Shown piece after piece: positions 48,969-62,509 of a DNA stretch of 64,000 nucleotides. The stretch is from Rotaria sp. Silwood1. Its lineage: Eukaryota; Rotifera; Eurotatoria; Philodinida; Philodinidae. Every line of letters begins with the position of its first letter. The stretch's first letter is position 1. The stretch is from assembly GCA_905250075.1 (NCBI GenBank), contig CAJNOP010000017.1, forward strand, positions 2,218,770-2,282,769. Reading direction: 5' to 3'. Below the pieces are notes generated by a model. It made no database searches, was not told where the DNA came from, and saw only the letters and a program-made list of their open reading frames with translations. The translations under genes were made by a program, and so were the position numbers.

Positions 48969-49329
48969 TTTATTAAAATTTTAAACTCAATGAAATGTTG
49001 TCCTTCAGAATACACAATAGATATCTTAAGATAACAAAAACGAATTGCGACAGTGAGTTTATCAAAAAATCAAGGTAAATAAACAATACGTAGCTAATTT
49101 TATGGTATAAGTATGGTTACGATAAAATATTCATTTCTTTCCATGTTTACCGGAAAATTTTTTAATATAAAGCCAAAAACGTTCTATCCCAATATATAGC
49201 TATTTTCTTCTGTTACTAATCTATATCCATAAAGATATTTTGGTATGATAATTGCTACAAAAATATTTTTGTTCTTATGCCAGATCAAAGTCCAAAGAAC
49301 ATACGCGCCTGTTTTTACAAGTATCATCT
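48969..49329. promoter_or_regulatory. Divergent intergenic region, TMEM144 and orphan gene
   Basis: 361 bp between two divergent start codons must hold both promoters. A TTTTTACAAG acceptor-like site ends at 49320, 9 nt before the plus-strand ATG. Confidence 0.4.
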
Positions 49330-50163
49330 ATGTTTATAGAACTTTTAATTTTTACTTTTATTTTAATATCCACTAATTATTCTTATAATTATTTTGTACG
49401 TTTTAAATCTCATGATGTACCTTGTTTAATATTATCTATCGATAATTTATGGATTCGATGTATAATAAATCAATCAGAACCATTAAAATTTTTTAGTAAA
49501 ACTTTATTATCAAATATCAATATTGAATTTGCACTATTATCAATTAATAATTTAACATTACCATCGAATTTTTTTGTCGATGATAATAATAATAATAATA
49601 ATAAAACAGTTTCTGATGATTCATCAATAAAGAATAATCGTAGTCTTATTATTTTTGATAGTACACAAAATTTTCAATTAAAACAAATCAATATTTTAAA
49701 AGATACATTTTTAAATTTATTTTCAATAAAAATACATTTTATTATTCATAATTGTGGTTATCCAATACTTCATATTGAACGAAATATTTTTCATTCTAAT
49801 ATAATAAAACACATACTTGTTACATATAATAATCGAAATCGAACAGTTTTCTTAAAAGATTTTTTTTCTCGTGAATGTTTAATTGATGAAGAAATTATTT
49901 TTCATAATAATAATGAATATAAATTAATAAAAATTAATTTTTTAAATAAAAAAAAACAATTTAATTCAACGAAATTATTTATTAATGGATTACTTTTTAT
50001 TATTATAATATCCATAACTAGTATATTAATGTATTTAATTATTAGAAAAACTACTAAGTTAAAAACTGTATCTTTATATTATGATATTTTACAATCAGAT
50101 AGAATATCAAGTATTTTACCTACAAGTGAATCATCAACATCGATTGTATCATATGTTCTTTGA
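49330..50163 (+). CDS. Orphan single-exon membrane protein
   Basis: 277 residues in one exon, not recognised as any family. The N-terminus (MFIELLIFTFILISTNYS) is a signal peptide or anchor. A second hydrophobic stretch, about 216-238, is a clear membrane segment followed by a basic stop-transfer (RKTTK) and a Ser-rich cytoplasmic tail of about 39 residues. The domain between has four Cys, many NxS/T sites (such as NQS, NLT, NKT, NRT) and a poly-Asn run encoded by AAT repeats. This suggests a type I surface glycoprotein. Codon use is extremely AT-rich (many ATT, TTA, AAT), like the neighbouring genes, so no sign of recent transfer. The upstream in-frame codons use TTG, so I chose the first ATG, which follows an acceptor-like site. 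Confidence 0.6.
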   Translation: MFIELLIFTFILISTNYSYNYFVRFKSHDVPCLILSIDNLWIRCIINQSEPLKFFSKTLLSNINIEFALLSINNLTLPSNFFVDDNNNNNNKTVSDDSSIKNNRSLIIFDSTQNFQLKQINILKDTFLNLFSIKIHFIIHNCGYPILHIERNIFHSNIIKHILVTYNNRNRTVFLKDFFSRECLIDEEIIFHNNNEYKLIKINFLNKKKQFNSTKLFINGLLFIIIISITSILMYLIIRKTTKLKTVSLYYDILQSDRISSILPTSESSTSIVSYVL

Positions 50164-53154
50164 GAAATTGTATATTAGTAAAGATTAATTTCTACATGAT
50201 ATTCTTCTGTACGAATACTCATGATTAAAGAACATTTAATTTAAAGATCGAATTATCATTAATTGTAAAATGATGTTAATAAAAATAAAAAGCTTCGAAT
50301 TCTTCTTCAGCTTTTGTTCTTTCTTATATATAGATCGATTGAATGACATTTATCAATCGTTGTATATAATCAGATGCACAGTATATTCAAGGATATTCCG
50401 TGCAGAGATCAACTTCCTTCCAATCTTGATAGTTTCGAGACACTTGAGTATATTGATGTGCTTATTATGTGAAACATGATTTAAAAGGAACTTTAAAGTA
50501 TGGAAACAGAATTTTAAACTCCTCATAGACACTTTAGCAGAACCTCCCCTACATGACACACATAACTGAGAGATCAAAGTCTAGTGAAATATATTCTGAT
50601 TAACTTTTATATGCATTATAATAGATAGGAATTCATAAATCGAAACATTTATTGATTAGTCTTCTCTTTTATAATATCGGCAACTCTATTGTCTTGCACA
50701 TTTTAGTCTTGCAAGAATCGTGCTAATAGCTTGTCCTTGCACAACAAGGTAAAGAGTACATTTGTCTTAATTTCTCAGGTTCTTATTTATAGAAAAAAAA
50801 ATGAAACATAGATAAAATATCAGTTATAACTGCGTAAAATAACATAAGAACAAAGATAAAGTCAAGCAAAAGACAATAAACAGTAATGTGTACATCACAC
50901 CTTATTCAAATAGAACTCATGTCTCATTGGTTTATTTATATTTCTTTTATGTTTGAATAGCTGCTTACGAATTTATATACTTTTAATTTCAATTAGACCA
51001 TAGTTTCATTGAAAAAAATATATATGACTGACATCATAGATATATCATAAGAATTCCAGTCTCTTGAATTTCTTTGCTCAACTATTTGAAAATATCTTTT
51101 CTTAATATTCAATCGTAAACTTACGAGAAAACTATTACTTGCTTAAATTTTAAAATAATAACGTAGAAATCGCTATCCATTATTTATCAACGTGTATTCA
51201 ATATGTTAATGAGTACTTTATTGAGCTTATTTAGTAGTTTGTAAGAGAACATAAAAGTAAGCGTCTTATCTCATTTATATCACCAGATTTAGAGTACTAT
51301 AAGTATCCATTTTTATTTTACTGGTGAGAAAATGTTATGCTTGTCTTATTTTTGTCGCAAACAGGCCAAAAACAGTCTAGTCTTAATCAGTTTTTACTTT
51401 CTTTCAGCATTTGCTTTCCAAAAATATTGCCTGTGGTTCCCCTGAACTCGATTTGTCATTGGAAACAAAGTTTACTAAAATGCATACAAATCGATATTGA
51501 TTTCCTTGCTAATTCTTAATATATCATTTACATCGTTTTTCGACTGAGTTTTGATAATGAAAACTCTAATAGACAAGCTTATCTTTGATCCATTTGCCAC
51601 TGAAATAAGAAAAAATTACATTTTTTCATCAATAAACTGAAATCTGAAGAAGAAACTTAAATAGATACTTTTACAACTCGAAATCTGATTATACATATGA
51701 GATAGTTGCTCTTATTTTCCCTGACAGGCAACTAGATACATTTGATTAAGTATGTTCAAACATGTGCTATACGTCGAAATATATGCATAACGGTTTTTAC
51801 GTTATTTATTTTAAATCTGAGGAAATAATACGCACTTTCACAGAATTTAGATAAAACTGTTAGCGCAATTTCTGTAGGATTAAAATGTGAAACAGCATGG
51901 ATCTACTAATATTGTAAAACAGGAGATTAATCAATATGTTTTGATTTTATGAATTTCTACCTTACATCAAACCATGTGGATATTAATCAAAATATATTGC
52001 AATGGATCTCAAAGAAAAGGAAAGAGCAACTATAATACCAATCTTGCAATTATGTCTGTCACGCGTGTAGAGAAAGTTCAAGTTTCTACGTCTTTACTCC
52101 AACTTTCCTTTTATCTCGTGTTTTACAAGAAAAGTCATAGAAACTAGAGTGGTTTTCAGTGATTTTGGTCATATATTTAGTGTTATTAGTTGTTTTCCAA
52201 GGAAATAGGACCTAATTAAAATAACAAGCATACATTCATAAGCAGCTCTGTCAGTTCATACAAGGATCAATGAAACATAAAAGTCACTTGAATAAAGTGT
52301 TATGTGTACCTTAGTAACAGATAGACAGTTTTAATAAAAACTAATAACAATAATTCTGTTCGACCGTTCTTTTAACGACCTTGACCATTTTGTTTTCAGA
52401 ATGGTTTTTAACAAGCTTTATCTATAGTCTGATATATATTGAATACAATGGCTAGTTGCACAGAATGTTTGCATTTGTAACATTTTAAAACCCATCAGGT
52501 AAATCTAGGATGTAAGTGGTGATCCCCATTAGTATGATGACCACTGCGCTGCATAATTGTCAAATAAAGCTTATTGATCTAATTTATACAAATCTAATCA
52601 TACTGAAATTATCAAATTTGGAATGAAATAAAGAACGATGTAATAGTTGTTATCAGTAAACGTAGCAGGTAGTGATGAAACACTTGCTACAGTTGACTAA
52701 TTTCATGTTATGAATGAACTAGTTTCAAATGTAAGTACATTACCTGTTGCAAGCACACAATCGATTATTTACAAACAATGATTCTCTGTCATCGATTTTG
52801 CATAAACAAATTAAGTGATCAAATTTATCTCTTCTCAGGACAAAACATATGAACAATGTTTTTCTAGTGTTCAGCCATGCATGCCCACAACTTAAAGGTA
52901 TAACCATGATTGACTTTGATTGCATACAGATCAGAGATGAATGTTGACTTTATAATTTATCTTGAATTTTTATTTTCTGAGTAGAAGAAATTTAATGAAC
53001 TATCATCATAGAATTTTACTTGTTCCTAGATAATTATTATTTATTGAAATTGAACACTTTTTTTCATTGAATATGCAAAAAAAAACACAAAAAAGCATCA
53101 CTGTTCTATTCATATCCAATGCGATAACGATGAACGAAAATAGACTGTCAATAT
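50164..53154. other. Intergenic, about 3 kb
   Basis: No supported gene. Short frames on both strands are unconvincing. A patch at about 51853-51930 is related to sequences at 14.4 and 63.3 kb (shared TTAAAATGTGAAA core). Confidence 0.5.
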
Positions 53155-55154
53155 TTACAAGTTACCAAATGCTACACTATGTTCACGAGCTTTAAGACGT
53201 AATGCTGCAATGGAAGTACTTCGATGATCTGAATTAATATTATATCCAGTATATGAAGATGGATTAAAATTATTCGTTGAAGTAGATGTTCGTGATAATG
53301 ATGGAAATGCATAAGGTATATTGATAAAGTTTGGCAATGCGTTTGACATCATTATAGATGATGGTGATGAATGTGTTGATGGATGATGATCTCGAAAAGG
53401 AAGATGACTCAATGAACTTGTCGATGATGAACACCAACTACTAGCCGCTGTTAACTAAAGTTATAATCAATAAAAAATAAAAAGAAATTTTAAGTTATTG
53501 ATTTCTTTACTGAAGGATATTGACCACTAGTGACTGAAAGTAATGAAAGATCATAAGGATTTGTTGTTGTCATAGTTAATGGATGTATTTGAGGTATATT
53601 AACGTATCGTTCACGTTTACGCCATTTAGCACGTCGATTTTGAAACCAAACCTAATCAAATAAACATAAATTATTTGAAAAATTTATAATCTACTAAGAT
53701 CTTTTTAATAAAGATATACTAAAAAGTTATTCATTTATACTCTTCATCAACTTGTATTTAGTTTTTGGAAGGTTCCAAAGCGCCAAGCATAACGAACTCA
53801 TCGAAAATTTTCATAAAAAACAAAAATTCCTTGTTGAGTTTTTCTATAAATTGAATGTAGTTCAATAGAGGAACGTTATGAAAAGAACTGATGTGAGACA
53901 TCACATTTTACTCTATCAAATAAACCCATTCTCACCGAACTTCAAATGGATGACAGAAAATTTATTGTCGTAAGCTTTGGTTTTTCAAACATTCTCATTC
54001 AAGCAGTTTTGTGGAAGTTCATCGGTCTACAAATCCCGATAGAAAATCCTTTTATCTCTTCATATGTATCTTCAAATTCTTCCTAATTGTTACTATCAAG
54101 AAGAAAACTCAAAAATATAAGTGCTCTAAGCTTTTGATTGTCGCCATATTTTACAATACTAGTCAAAAATATAAGACCAACATATTTTATATATTTGTTT
54201 ACAATACCAAGCGTATTTTTTTGTGATTTTTATAAATTTTTAAACAAGCATCAGAGGAAATGCAGTGTCCACTCCTTTATTTAGAATTTTGCAATCATTA
54301 AGATGATAATCTTACAAACAATATTTGACAGTCTTCTGAGATTTGAAAACTATCACAAGTGGTTCTTTAGAATTATGTAATTATAAATATTCGTATTTGT
54401 AACCGAAAATTTATTTAGTTTTAATCTAGACAGAAAAATTTTCAAATTATAAAACCTGTTCTTGGCGTTAAATTAATACATCTGTAAAAGTGTATGTTTA
54501 TCATGATGGATGCTTTTGTATCAAGTTCAACTTCATACTAATGCAAAATTACTGCATACTTATTTTTACAGAGATGTGCTAATGAGTATTAATAAATGAT
54601 TATGATAAGGTTAAGCAAATCCTTCTAAATATACACTAATTTAATCTTCGTATCATTAAATGTATTTTAGAAGAAAAAAAAAAACCTTTAAAAGAATTCT
54701 CTTTTTCTGATTATTTATAAAACGAAGAGCAAAAACAAACTCTGAATTAATACTAAATCTATTTTATTAAACATAAACTTTCATACCTGTACTCGTGCTT
54801 CTGTTAAATCACAACGTACGGCTAATTGTTCTCGTACATAAACATCTGGATAATGAGTTTTTTGAAAAATACGTTCCATTTCTTCAAGTTGATGTGATGT
54901 AAATGTTGTACGATTTCGTCTTTTTTTTCGTTTGCTATCATTATCATCTAATAACGAACCATTATTTTCTTGTATAAATAATTTCTTATTTGAATCTATG
55001 ATAAAATAAAATTAGATTATCAGATTAATTTCTATTGAATATTATATTATATTCGATTTGATATAGAACTACTGAGCACTAATAACTCAATCAAATATGT
55101 TTCTTTTTTGTTCAATATAATTCAAGAATAAATACCTGAATGATGATGCATCAT
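53155..55154 (-). CDS. Alx-like: Aristaless-like paired-class homeobox factor with OAR motif
   Basis: DNA-binding developmental regulator. Exons 55154-55136, 54995-54787, 53651-53511 and 53454-53155, 222 residues. The homeodomain (about 31-90) contains [20 protein letters not shown], then [20 protein letters not shown], then [20 protein letters not shown]. Gln at homeodomain position 50 and the YVREQLA-type helix 2 are closest to Alx1/Cart1, with Arx and Drgx as more distant options. An intron falls between homeodomain positions 46 and 47, the ancestral paired-class site. The C-terminus carries the OAR core [12 protein letters not shown] (204-215), a regulatory motif of this class. No paired domain is present. 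The region between is Ser/Thr/Asn-rich. The protein is short for the class. The 1.1-kb intron 54786-53652 holds nothing recognisable. Confidence 0.93.
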
Positions 55155-55776
55155 GATTTGTTACGTGTTAATTCAATATATTTGAACTCTCTTTATTTCT
55201 CTAACTGAATTTGCGACCAACAATATAATCTATATATGCGCAGCTCTAATTTTATTAATCAGTTATCTATGAAAATGAATAAAAGCCACTTTAGTAGTTA
55301 AGAGAGAGAGATAGAGAGAGACAGGATAATAACGAGTGTATTGTGCCGTTGCTGTTAAAGAAGAATAATGACAGTAATTTTCTTCTTTTTTCTCTCTCTC
55401 TCTCCTTTTTACTAGATATGAAGTATATAAATTAGCCGATTGGTCCATATGTACAAAACAAAAAAAACTACTTTGTTCTGTGAACAGAGATATATTTGAT
55501 TTTTCTTATAAGTCTAATTTACACTAAATCGTCATCGTTTTCACTAATAGCCAAGAATAATTACAATGTCAACGGCTCGTCTGTTATTCAAAAAAGAAAA
55601 AAAAGAAAATGCTTCTATCTAAATGATTTGTCTTCATCGATCAACAGAAAATTTTTTTTTTGTCTTTAAGCAGCAAAAGATCAATGAAAAAACGATGTAT
55701 ATATGAAGATAATATCTTTTATTTAATAATGAACTATTACAATTTGATTAAAGAAAGTTATTTAGTTGTTTTTTTT
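55155..55776. other. Region between the Alx-like gene and ANAPC4
   Basis: 622 bp that should hold the Alx-like promoter and the ANAPC4 3' UTR. A GA repeat at 55300-55322 and a TC repeat at 55390-55405 form an inverted pair that could fold into a hairpin with a loop of about 68 nt. Confidence 0.5.
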
Positions 55777-58700
55777 TTATCTTGTACTCTCTTGTGAAGA
55801 TATCATTGTTGTTACTGAACCAGATTGTACTAATGTACTTTCATCATCCATTCGACTAGGAACTTGTGATGAAGTTGAACCTTGATTAATATCATCCGAT
55901 GGATTATGTATAAATGTAGTAAGCTTTCGATTTTTTGCCCACTAAAAACAAACAAATAAAAAGAAAATATCACTTAGAGAGTATGCAAAAGGGCTTTTTC
56001 TTAAGAGAAATAACATGTGTATATCTATATATATATCAAAGTTTATTAAATTATCAAGAGAGAAAGAGTCTTTAGTATATACAAAATTGTTAGGAAAATA
56101 AACTTGTCTGATGAGGAGAAAAAGAAAGACATATCGATGTAATCATTATTTTTAGGAAAGTTCACATCAATTACAATCAATGTACTTAGGTTTTAATGAT
56201 GATAGATTAAATATTAATGAAAATAATGAATGTTGAAAATATCATAAAGATTGATGGATTCTGAAATAAGCATTTGATAAGAAATTTTTTAGTATTTCTT
56301 TTTTTCGATATTCATTTCTATGGATTAATTACAACGAAGGGAATCTCATGTTAGAAGTCGACTGTTATGGTTTCGATTAGCGTTAGTGATTGTGTAGCCA
56401 TTATTATGAACAACAGTTTTGTCTTTCGATTGCAGCTACTGTGCAAAGCTAAACGTCTTCGTATAATAGAAGATCTTCATTAATTAATTGATTCCTCTTA
56501 AAATTGGTAACGAGTGATCGGAAAATTTCTCGACAAGATATTTGTTCATTTTTGACGAATTTCCAACGAGTCAAAAGCTATGATAAAGGATCAGAACTTT
56601 GTCCTCTTTTCGAATATTTGTTAGAGAGTAGTGAAATAATCTTTGAGAAGTCCAAAAAAATATTTCTATTTTCGGTAATGTGATTCAAAATTAAAATTCA
56701 GGATCTTTATTTATATATCAGTTCGTAGATCAAAAGTTATCCTAAAAAAATGCACCATTTTTTTTGTCTTTCGACAATCTAAGTCAGTATTCATATTCTC
56801 ATCGTAACCTATAGTTTTTGACTCGTCTGAAATGCTTTTAACCAGGCCAAAGTCAACAAACATGTTCACCCAAAACTTTGACTGTCCAATCTAATTCTTT
56901 AAGCTTTTCGTAAACTCTTTTCCTGCTCTTGAACAAGAACTAAGACAATATTTTTAAGCGCATATTTCTAAAAGAGCATCTTAATTCATAGATTTTGACC
57001 TATCAAGAACACTTCAAAAAAGAGCAAACATCTTGTCAAAAAAAATTTGCCGGTTACCCATTACTTTTATGAGTCTTCTAACATGAAAATATATTTCGTT
57101 GCAGTATTTTGAGGTGAAAAGCCATTCAAAGGCCAATGAGGGAAATCATCTAACGAAAAAGTCTTCTTTTTCGAGTGCAAAGATACTGTACTTTGATGAT
57201 AACTTTTAAACAACTACCATAATGATATAAAAACTGATTTTTGAATTTCGATTGGAAACTCATTGAGTTATAGATAATGCACAATTTCGACTCAAAAACG
57301 ATTAATCAAGTCGCACATTTCACTTCTAAGATAAACATCAGGTTGGGGTTGTAAAAACTCTAAAAGACTCGTTTCTTTTTGAAAAAGAATTTTTTTTAAT
57401 AAAAATTATTAAAATAAATGAGATACAGTAAAAGGCTTCGATAGAAAATTTGTACATTGGGCACAATAGAAGATAAATGTTCTATTACGTGAGCGATTTT
57501 ACTTGTAATATATTTTTTCTATTAAAAAACTATTCATTGAGATAAGATCGATAGCTATTATTGAATTTTCAATACTATTTTATCAATCAAACAAATCAGA
57601 ATACAAGAAATGTTATTCATTTCTTTAATTTATTAATACTTTAGAGGCTAAATATTTTTGTATTAAAATTTGATTTCACTGCTAGATGATGTTAGTCCTC
57701 AAATAGAAAAAAATAGTTACAACTTTAATTTATCGCCTACTATAGAACTCTATTTATCGGTTTCTCTCAAACTGAAATCTCAGTTTTTTTGAGTTAGATG
57801 AAAAAAGTCACCTCATTGAACGTTTCTAAAAATTGAATTTGTTATAATCTTGTTTAAAACATTTTAAATTTTGAATAAAAATTCATTTAAAAAAACTTTC
57901 AAATTAAACTTCTTTATCATATAAATTTTTACTGTTTGATCTTTGATATATTTAAATAAATAATATCATTTTCTCTTTGTCGAGTAACTTATCTTTGATT
58001 AATTACATATATATAAACATATACATACCACTGCAATTAGATTGCGTCTTCCATCAACAGTCAATTTAGATGGTATATCTTTTAATGGATATGATAAAAT
58101 AGTATTTGCATTATTATTTCCTATAAAATCCATAGTTTGTGAATCTATTAAAGCTTTAAAATTAATAATCATTAAATTTGATTGATGATTAGTATTAAAT
58201 AATATTGTTTCATTAGTATTTCCATTATTTAAATCTATTGTATTACTACAAACAATAGCTAATTTATCATCATCATAAAGTTTAAAATTTGCTATTGAAC
58301 TAATATATAGAAAAATAAAATAATTCTAATAAGATTTTAAACATACCGATATGGACCAAGAATATGTTGAAAATCAAATAATCGAACAAGACATTGTTTA
58401 CTTCTATATAAACAAAAAATAAAATAAAGAATAATTTTATTTATTAACTAACGTTGATGTATAGATAATTAAATGAAATTGTAAAGAATTTTGTTGAAGA
58501 ACATAAATAATTGAATGTTGAGTTCGACGATGATCAAATTCAATTGTTGATGAGAATTGATGATCAATTGGTCTAAATAAATATAAATAATTTTTTTTTT
58601 TTTTTGAGATTATTACTAATATTTTATCTTACATTGAAGCAAGTAATGGTAATGGTTTATTCATTTGAAAAATTGAATTATTTGTTCGTATTTCAAATGC

Positions 58701-61700
58701 TTTCGTAATTGATTGTTTTAAATCTTGATAAGCACCTAATAAAGATCGTCGCGGTTTCGGTGAAAATAATGTATTTTTATTACTATCTATTTAAGAGAAA
58801 ATATTCATTATAATGATTATTAAGAAGAACATATTTAAACTTGTATGATCCAATAATTTTCGATATGCTGAATCACGTACGAGAGTTTCGGGTAAATTTT
58901 CGGATTTTAAATACTAGAAGAAGAAAAAAAATTATGTAAGATTAAATTGGAAAATACAAATTAATTCTTGTTATTATAGAAAAAAAAAATGTTTCCAATA
59001 AATTGGTTAGGGCTTTTTGTAAAGAACAGCTTCAATACACTTGAAGGGATATTAATTATTTTTTAATAGCAACATGTTAATAAAATATTATAAGTACTTT
59101 AAACTTTTGTTCGTCACTTTATATGTTAGAGATATTCAATATCGATTCATCAGGCAAAATTTTATTTAAAATATCCAACAATTCTTTTTATTTATAAATC
59201 AATGAGTTTCTCTTTGAATAATTTATAAAAATACACAACAAATTTCAGTTTCAAGGCTATATCTATCACTATCTGACATTGATAAAATCTGGTTCTATAT
59301 TTCTACGTTCATTTTAGAGTTCATATTTTACAAATAAATTCATATAATTGAAGAGATCAAAAAACTTACCATTGAAAATATATCAAGTACAGGTTCATCA
59401 AATGAACAATAAGAATCAATAAATTCAATTAAATGATCCCAATCAGCTTCTGTACACTAGAATTTTTAAAAGTTTCAATGAAAAATGAAGTTTATATAAA
59501 AAAAAAAAAATCTATTTACTTCAATTTGTTCATCATGATGTGTATTTGTATTATGTTTAGATGTATGTAATTGATGAGCAACTAATAATAAATAAATAAA
59601 TTTTTAGAAAAACTAAGACAAAAAGATAAATAAGAAGCATACCAAAACCCAACCAACGTAAGAAAAATGTATAAACATCTGACATTTCATGAAGAAAACT
59701 AGAAAAAAATTTAAATAAATTTTTGCTTTAGTCGAATAAGTGTTACGTACTCGGTATATTCATTGATCTTCAAAAGAAGACTACCAGCATTATATAAACA
59801 AGCTAAAAGCAAAATTTTAAGAAGATTTTCAAATCAATTTCACTTTCAAGTAAAACGTTTGAATCTTTATCATTCACTTATAAACAACATCTATCTTCTT
59901 TATAGACCATATATTGATTTTATTTCATACATAACTTCTCTCATTCAGTTCTTTGAATCTTTGGTATACAGACTAGGACTTCTAGAAAATAAATTTAGCC
60001 TATTTCAGATAAAAGTAATCCTACTGTATTCCATATTAATTCTCGTGAAAATTTTCTACCATCTATTTAGAAATATAATAGGTGTGCGTAAATATGCGGT
60101 TGGTGCAAGAAAGCTCACACTCTGATACTGCTGAAAGCATTTGTTCTTTTTTTATTATAATTTTTCGACTATTTTTCGCATCGGTCGATTATTGTAGACC
60201 CAATTAACAGTTAACCTGTGAGTTGAGGAAAAACTCATTCCATCCATCAGGTAAGCCGGATTGGATCAAAATAGTCAATCATCAACATTTCTGGATTCTT
60301 TCGTAATTGAAATCTTGAGAAGTTTTGCGTATAGAGAAAATAAACTTTTATATTTACATTCAAGAATATGTGAATCAAATTCAATTTGATCAAATTTTCC
60401 ATACCATTGTTGTAAACCTTTAATTTCTACAAGATATCCAAATATATGTTCAATTGTTCTTAAAAGAAACAAAAAAGAAAACACGAACTCATAAAATATT
60501 TTCTTATTTAATAATTTTTTTTTAATTACCTTCCAAACATAACAATTAATTCTTTTGATTTAATTCTTGTTTCATCAAAAGTTGTTACTAATTTTTTAGC
60601 ATAACCATAATCAAAAATATTTCCAAAAAATTGTTGTTGCATATGTTCTGAACAATTGCCTGTTGCTAATAATGACATCAATTCACATTGAAATGTCCAT
60701 TGTTTTATTTGTTGTTGTTGTCGTGTTGCTTCACAAAATGTATTAACACGTGCTTGAAAATCCGAAAAACATTTTGTTGTTAATTCAGTTAATGTCGTAA
60801 AAATTTTATCATTAAATAAAATTAAACTTTTTATACGACAAAGTGAACGTGTTAAATGAAAATAATCATTATGATAATCAGATAAAAATGATGTACATTC
60901 AAATAATGAATAATTAACTGATGTATCACATCGTGTTAATAAACAAAGAGTATCAAGAGAAGGTGACATTGTTACAGATAGAAGAGTTTGATCAGTAGGC
61001 AATGATGAACGATTAATGAGAAGTATTGGCCAAAGACCAAATGCACGAAGTAGAATATCATTTGAACCAAATAGAATTAAACTAAAAGAAAATATGATTT
61101 TGTAAAAAAAACACTATTTTACTATTTATCTTACATATTTAATTTTGTTTGTTTATCAAGTGTAAAAAGATCATCTGGTGGATCAACAACATGTTTTCGT
61201 GTTCGATTAAGTGATGGTAAATCGACAAGAACTGGTAAATAATCATCAATAGGTATTGATTCATAATCTACATGAGTATTTTCTTCTTGTTGTCCTATTG
61301 TACGTTCAATCCAATTTGATGAACGAATTTCAAATGGTAAAGTTTCTGATAATAATGCATGACCGTCTTGAACTGATGCTAATACAAGTGTACGATTTGA
61401 AAAAGTTACAGCTAATACTAAAATATGAATCATTAAATTATTTTTATTAAATAAAAGAAAAAAACAAAATTTCAAATACTTTGTCCATCAGGTCGCCATG
61501 CTAAACTAACAGGTTTTTTACGTTGACTTCTTGGACCTAATGCCCAAACTTTACGAATATAAGCTTGATATGCAATAACCTAGATTGACAAAAAGAAAAA
61601 CTAATTATTAGTTAATTTAAATTAGGATTATACATCGCCATTTGCAGAACACACAACGATAATATCGTGTTCAGGATTAAATGAAAATAGAAGAACTTCA

Positions 61701-61747
61701 CTATGAAAATTTTTTTCTTCAGCAAGACGAAAATTAAGTGTATCCAT
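55777..61747 (-). CDS. ANAPC4: Anaphase-promoting complex subunit 4
   Basis: Scaffold subunit of the APC/C ubiquitin ligase that drives exit from mitosis. Fifteen exons: 61747-61634, 61579-61480, 61417-61135, 61081-60530, 60458-60358, 59802-59751, 59698-59643, 59581-59520, 59456-59370, 58913-58841, 58786-58633, 58572-58453, 58403-58347, 58299-58029 and 55941-55777. All joins keep frame, giving 748 residues (human about 808). The N-terminal WD40 half begins FRLAEEK...FSFNPEHDIIVVCSANGDV, then RKVWALG and SLAWRPDGQ, as in human APC4. The long helical APC4 domain follows: KGLQQWYGKFDQIEFDSH, then AGSLLLKINEYTDFLHEM, then DVYTFFLRWLG. The C-terminal half returns to propeller strands (VDGRRNLIAV) and ends in a Ser/Gln-rich tail. 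The 2.1-kb intron 58028-55942 is noncoding. The ATG lies 9 nt after a TTTCAG acceptor. Confidence 0.94.
55942..58028. other. Long ANAPC4 intron
   Basis: 2087 bp of AT-rich intron before the last exon; no gene or clear repeat recognised, although its size against the usual 45-75 nt suggests inserted DNA. Confidence 0.4.
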
Positions 61748-62509
61748 ATTTAATTACTGAAATATAAAAAAAAATGAAAATAAAAAAATCGCTTTTTTTT
61801 TTTGCTTGACAGTTTTAACGGAATGGATAGATTCAAAACAAAAGAAATAGTTAGAGCAGATGTCGTAAGAAAACAATCAAAATTTTATCACAGATTTTCC
61901 TTTTTTTTTTATTCCTCTATTTTACGATAGAAATCTTTAATATTTTGTGTTGCTGTTATTTCGAAAGCCAAATATAAAGGAGAATATTTCTTCTCGTATC
62001 AGACGGAGAAATTAAATTCTTTTTCCGTTAATAATTTGTTTAGAAAGAAAAAAAATCAACGAAAGTCATTTGAAAGTTTAGATCATTTTTCATTCTTTTC
62101 ATATATATATATATTTAGTTGTTTTCATTTTCATATAGCTACTGTAACCTTTCTTATCCAGGGCAAAAATATTTTATTGGTTGTATAAAAGAAAATCATT
62201 CCTCTTTCGAAATATATTCTATATTTTTATTCTATATCCTATCGAAATTTTCATTACATAGAAAACAGATAGAAAAGTACTAACATATAAGCAAAATATA
62301 ACTTTTATTATATAACAAAAAGAAGAAGAACGATCGGGAGAGAGAAAAAGAGATTTTTCTTACTGAAATATCTTTCCAATAAAACATGTTTCAATTCATT
62401 GTATATTTTAGAAAGAAATAGTCTGTGTGTACGTGTGAGTGCATTTGTAATCGAAATATTTTTTTTTCTTCTTTATTCCATACTATTATTTACATCTACT
62501 GAAATCAAT
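61748..62509. promoter_or_regulatory. Divergent intergenic region, ANAPC4 and terminal gene
   Basis: 762 bp between two divergent start codons, with poly-A/T runs and a TA repeat near 62104-62114. Both promoters are expected here. Confidence 0.4.

Noticed and set aside
59763-60125. 120-residue plus-strand frame inside ANAPC4
   Set aside because: It covers the antisense of ANAPC4 exon 6 (59802-59751) and its intron; the composition is that of AT-rich noncoding DNA.
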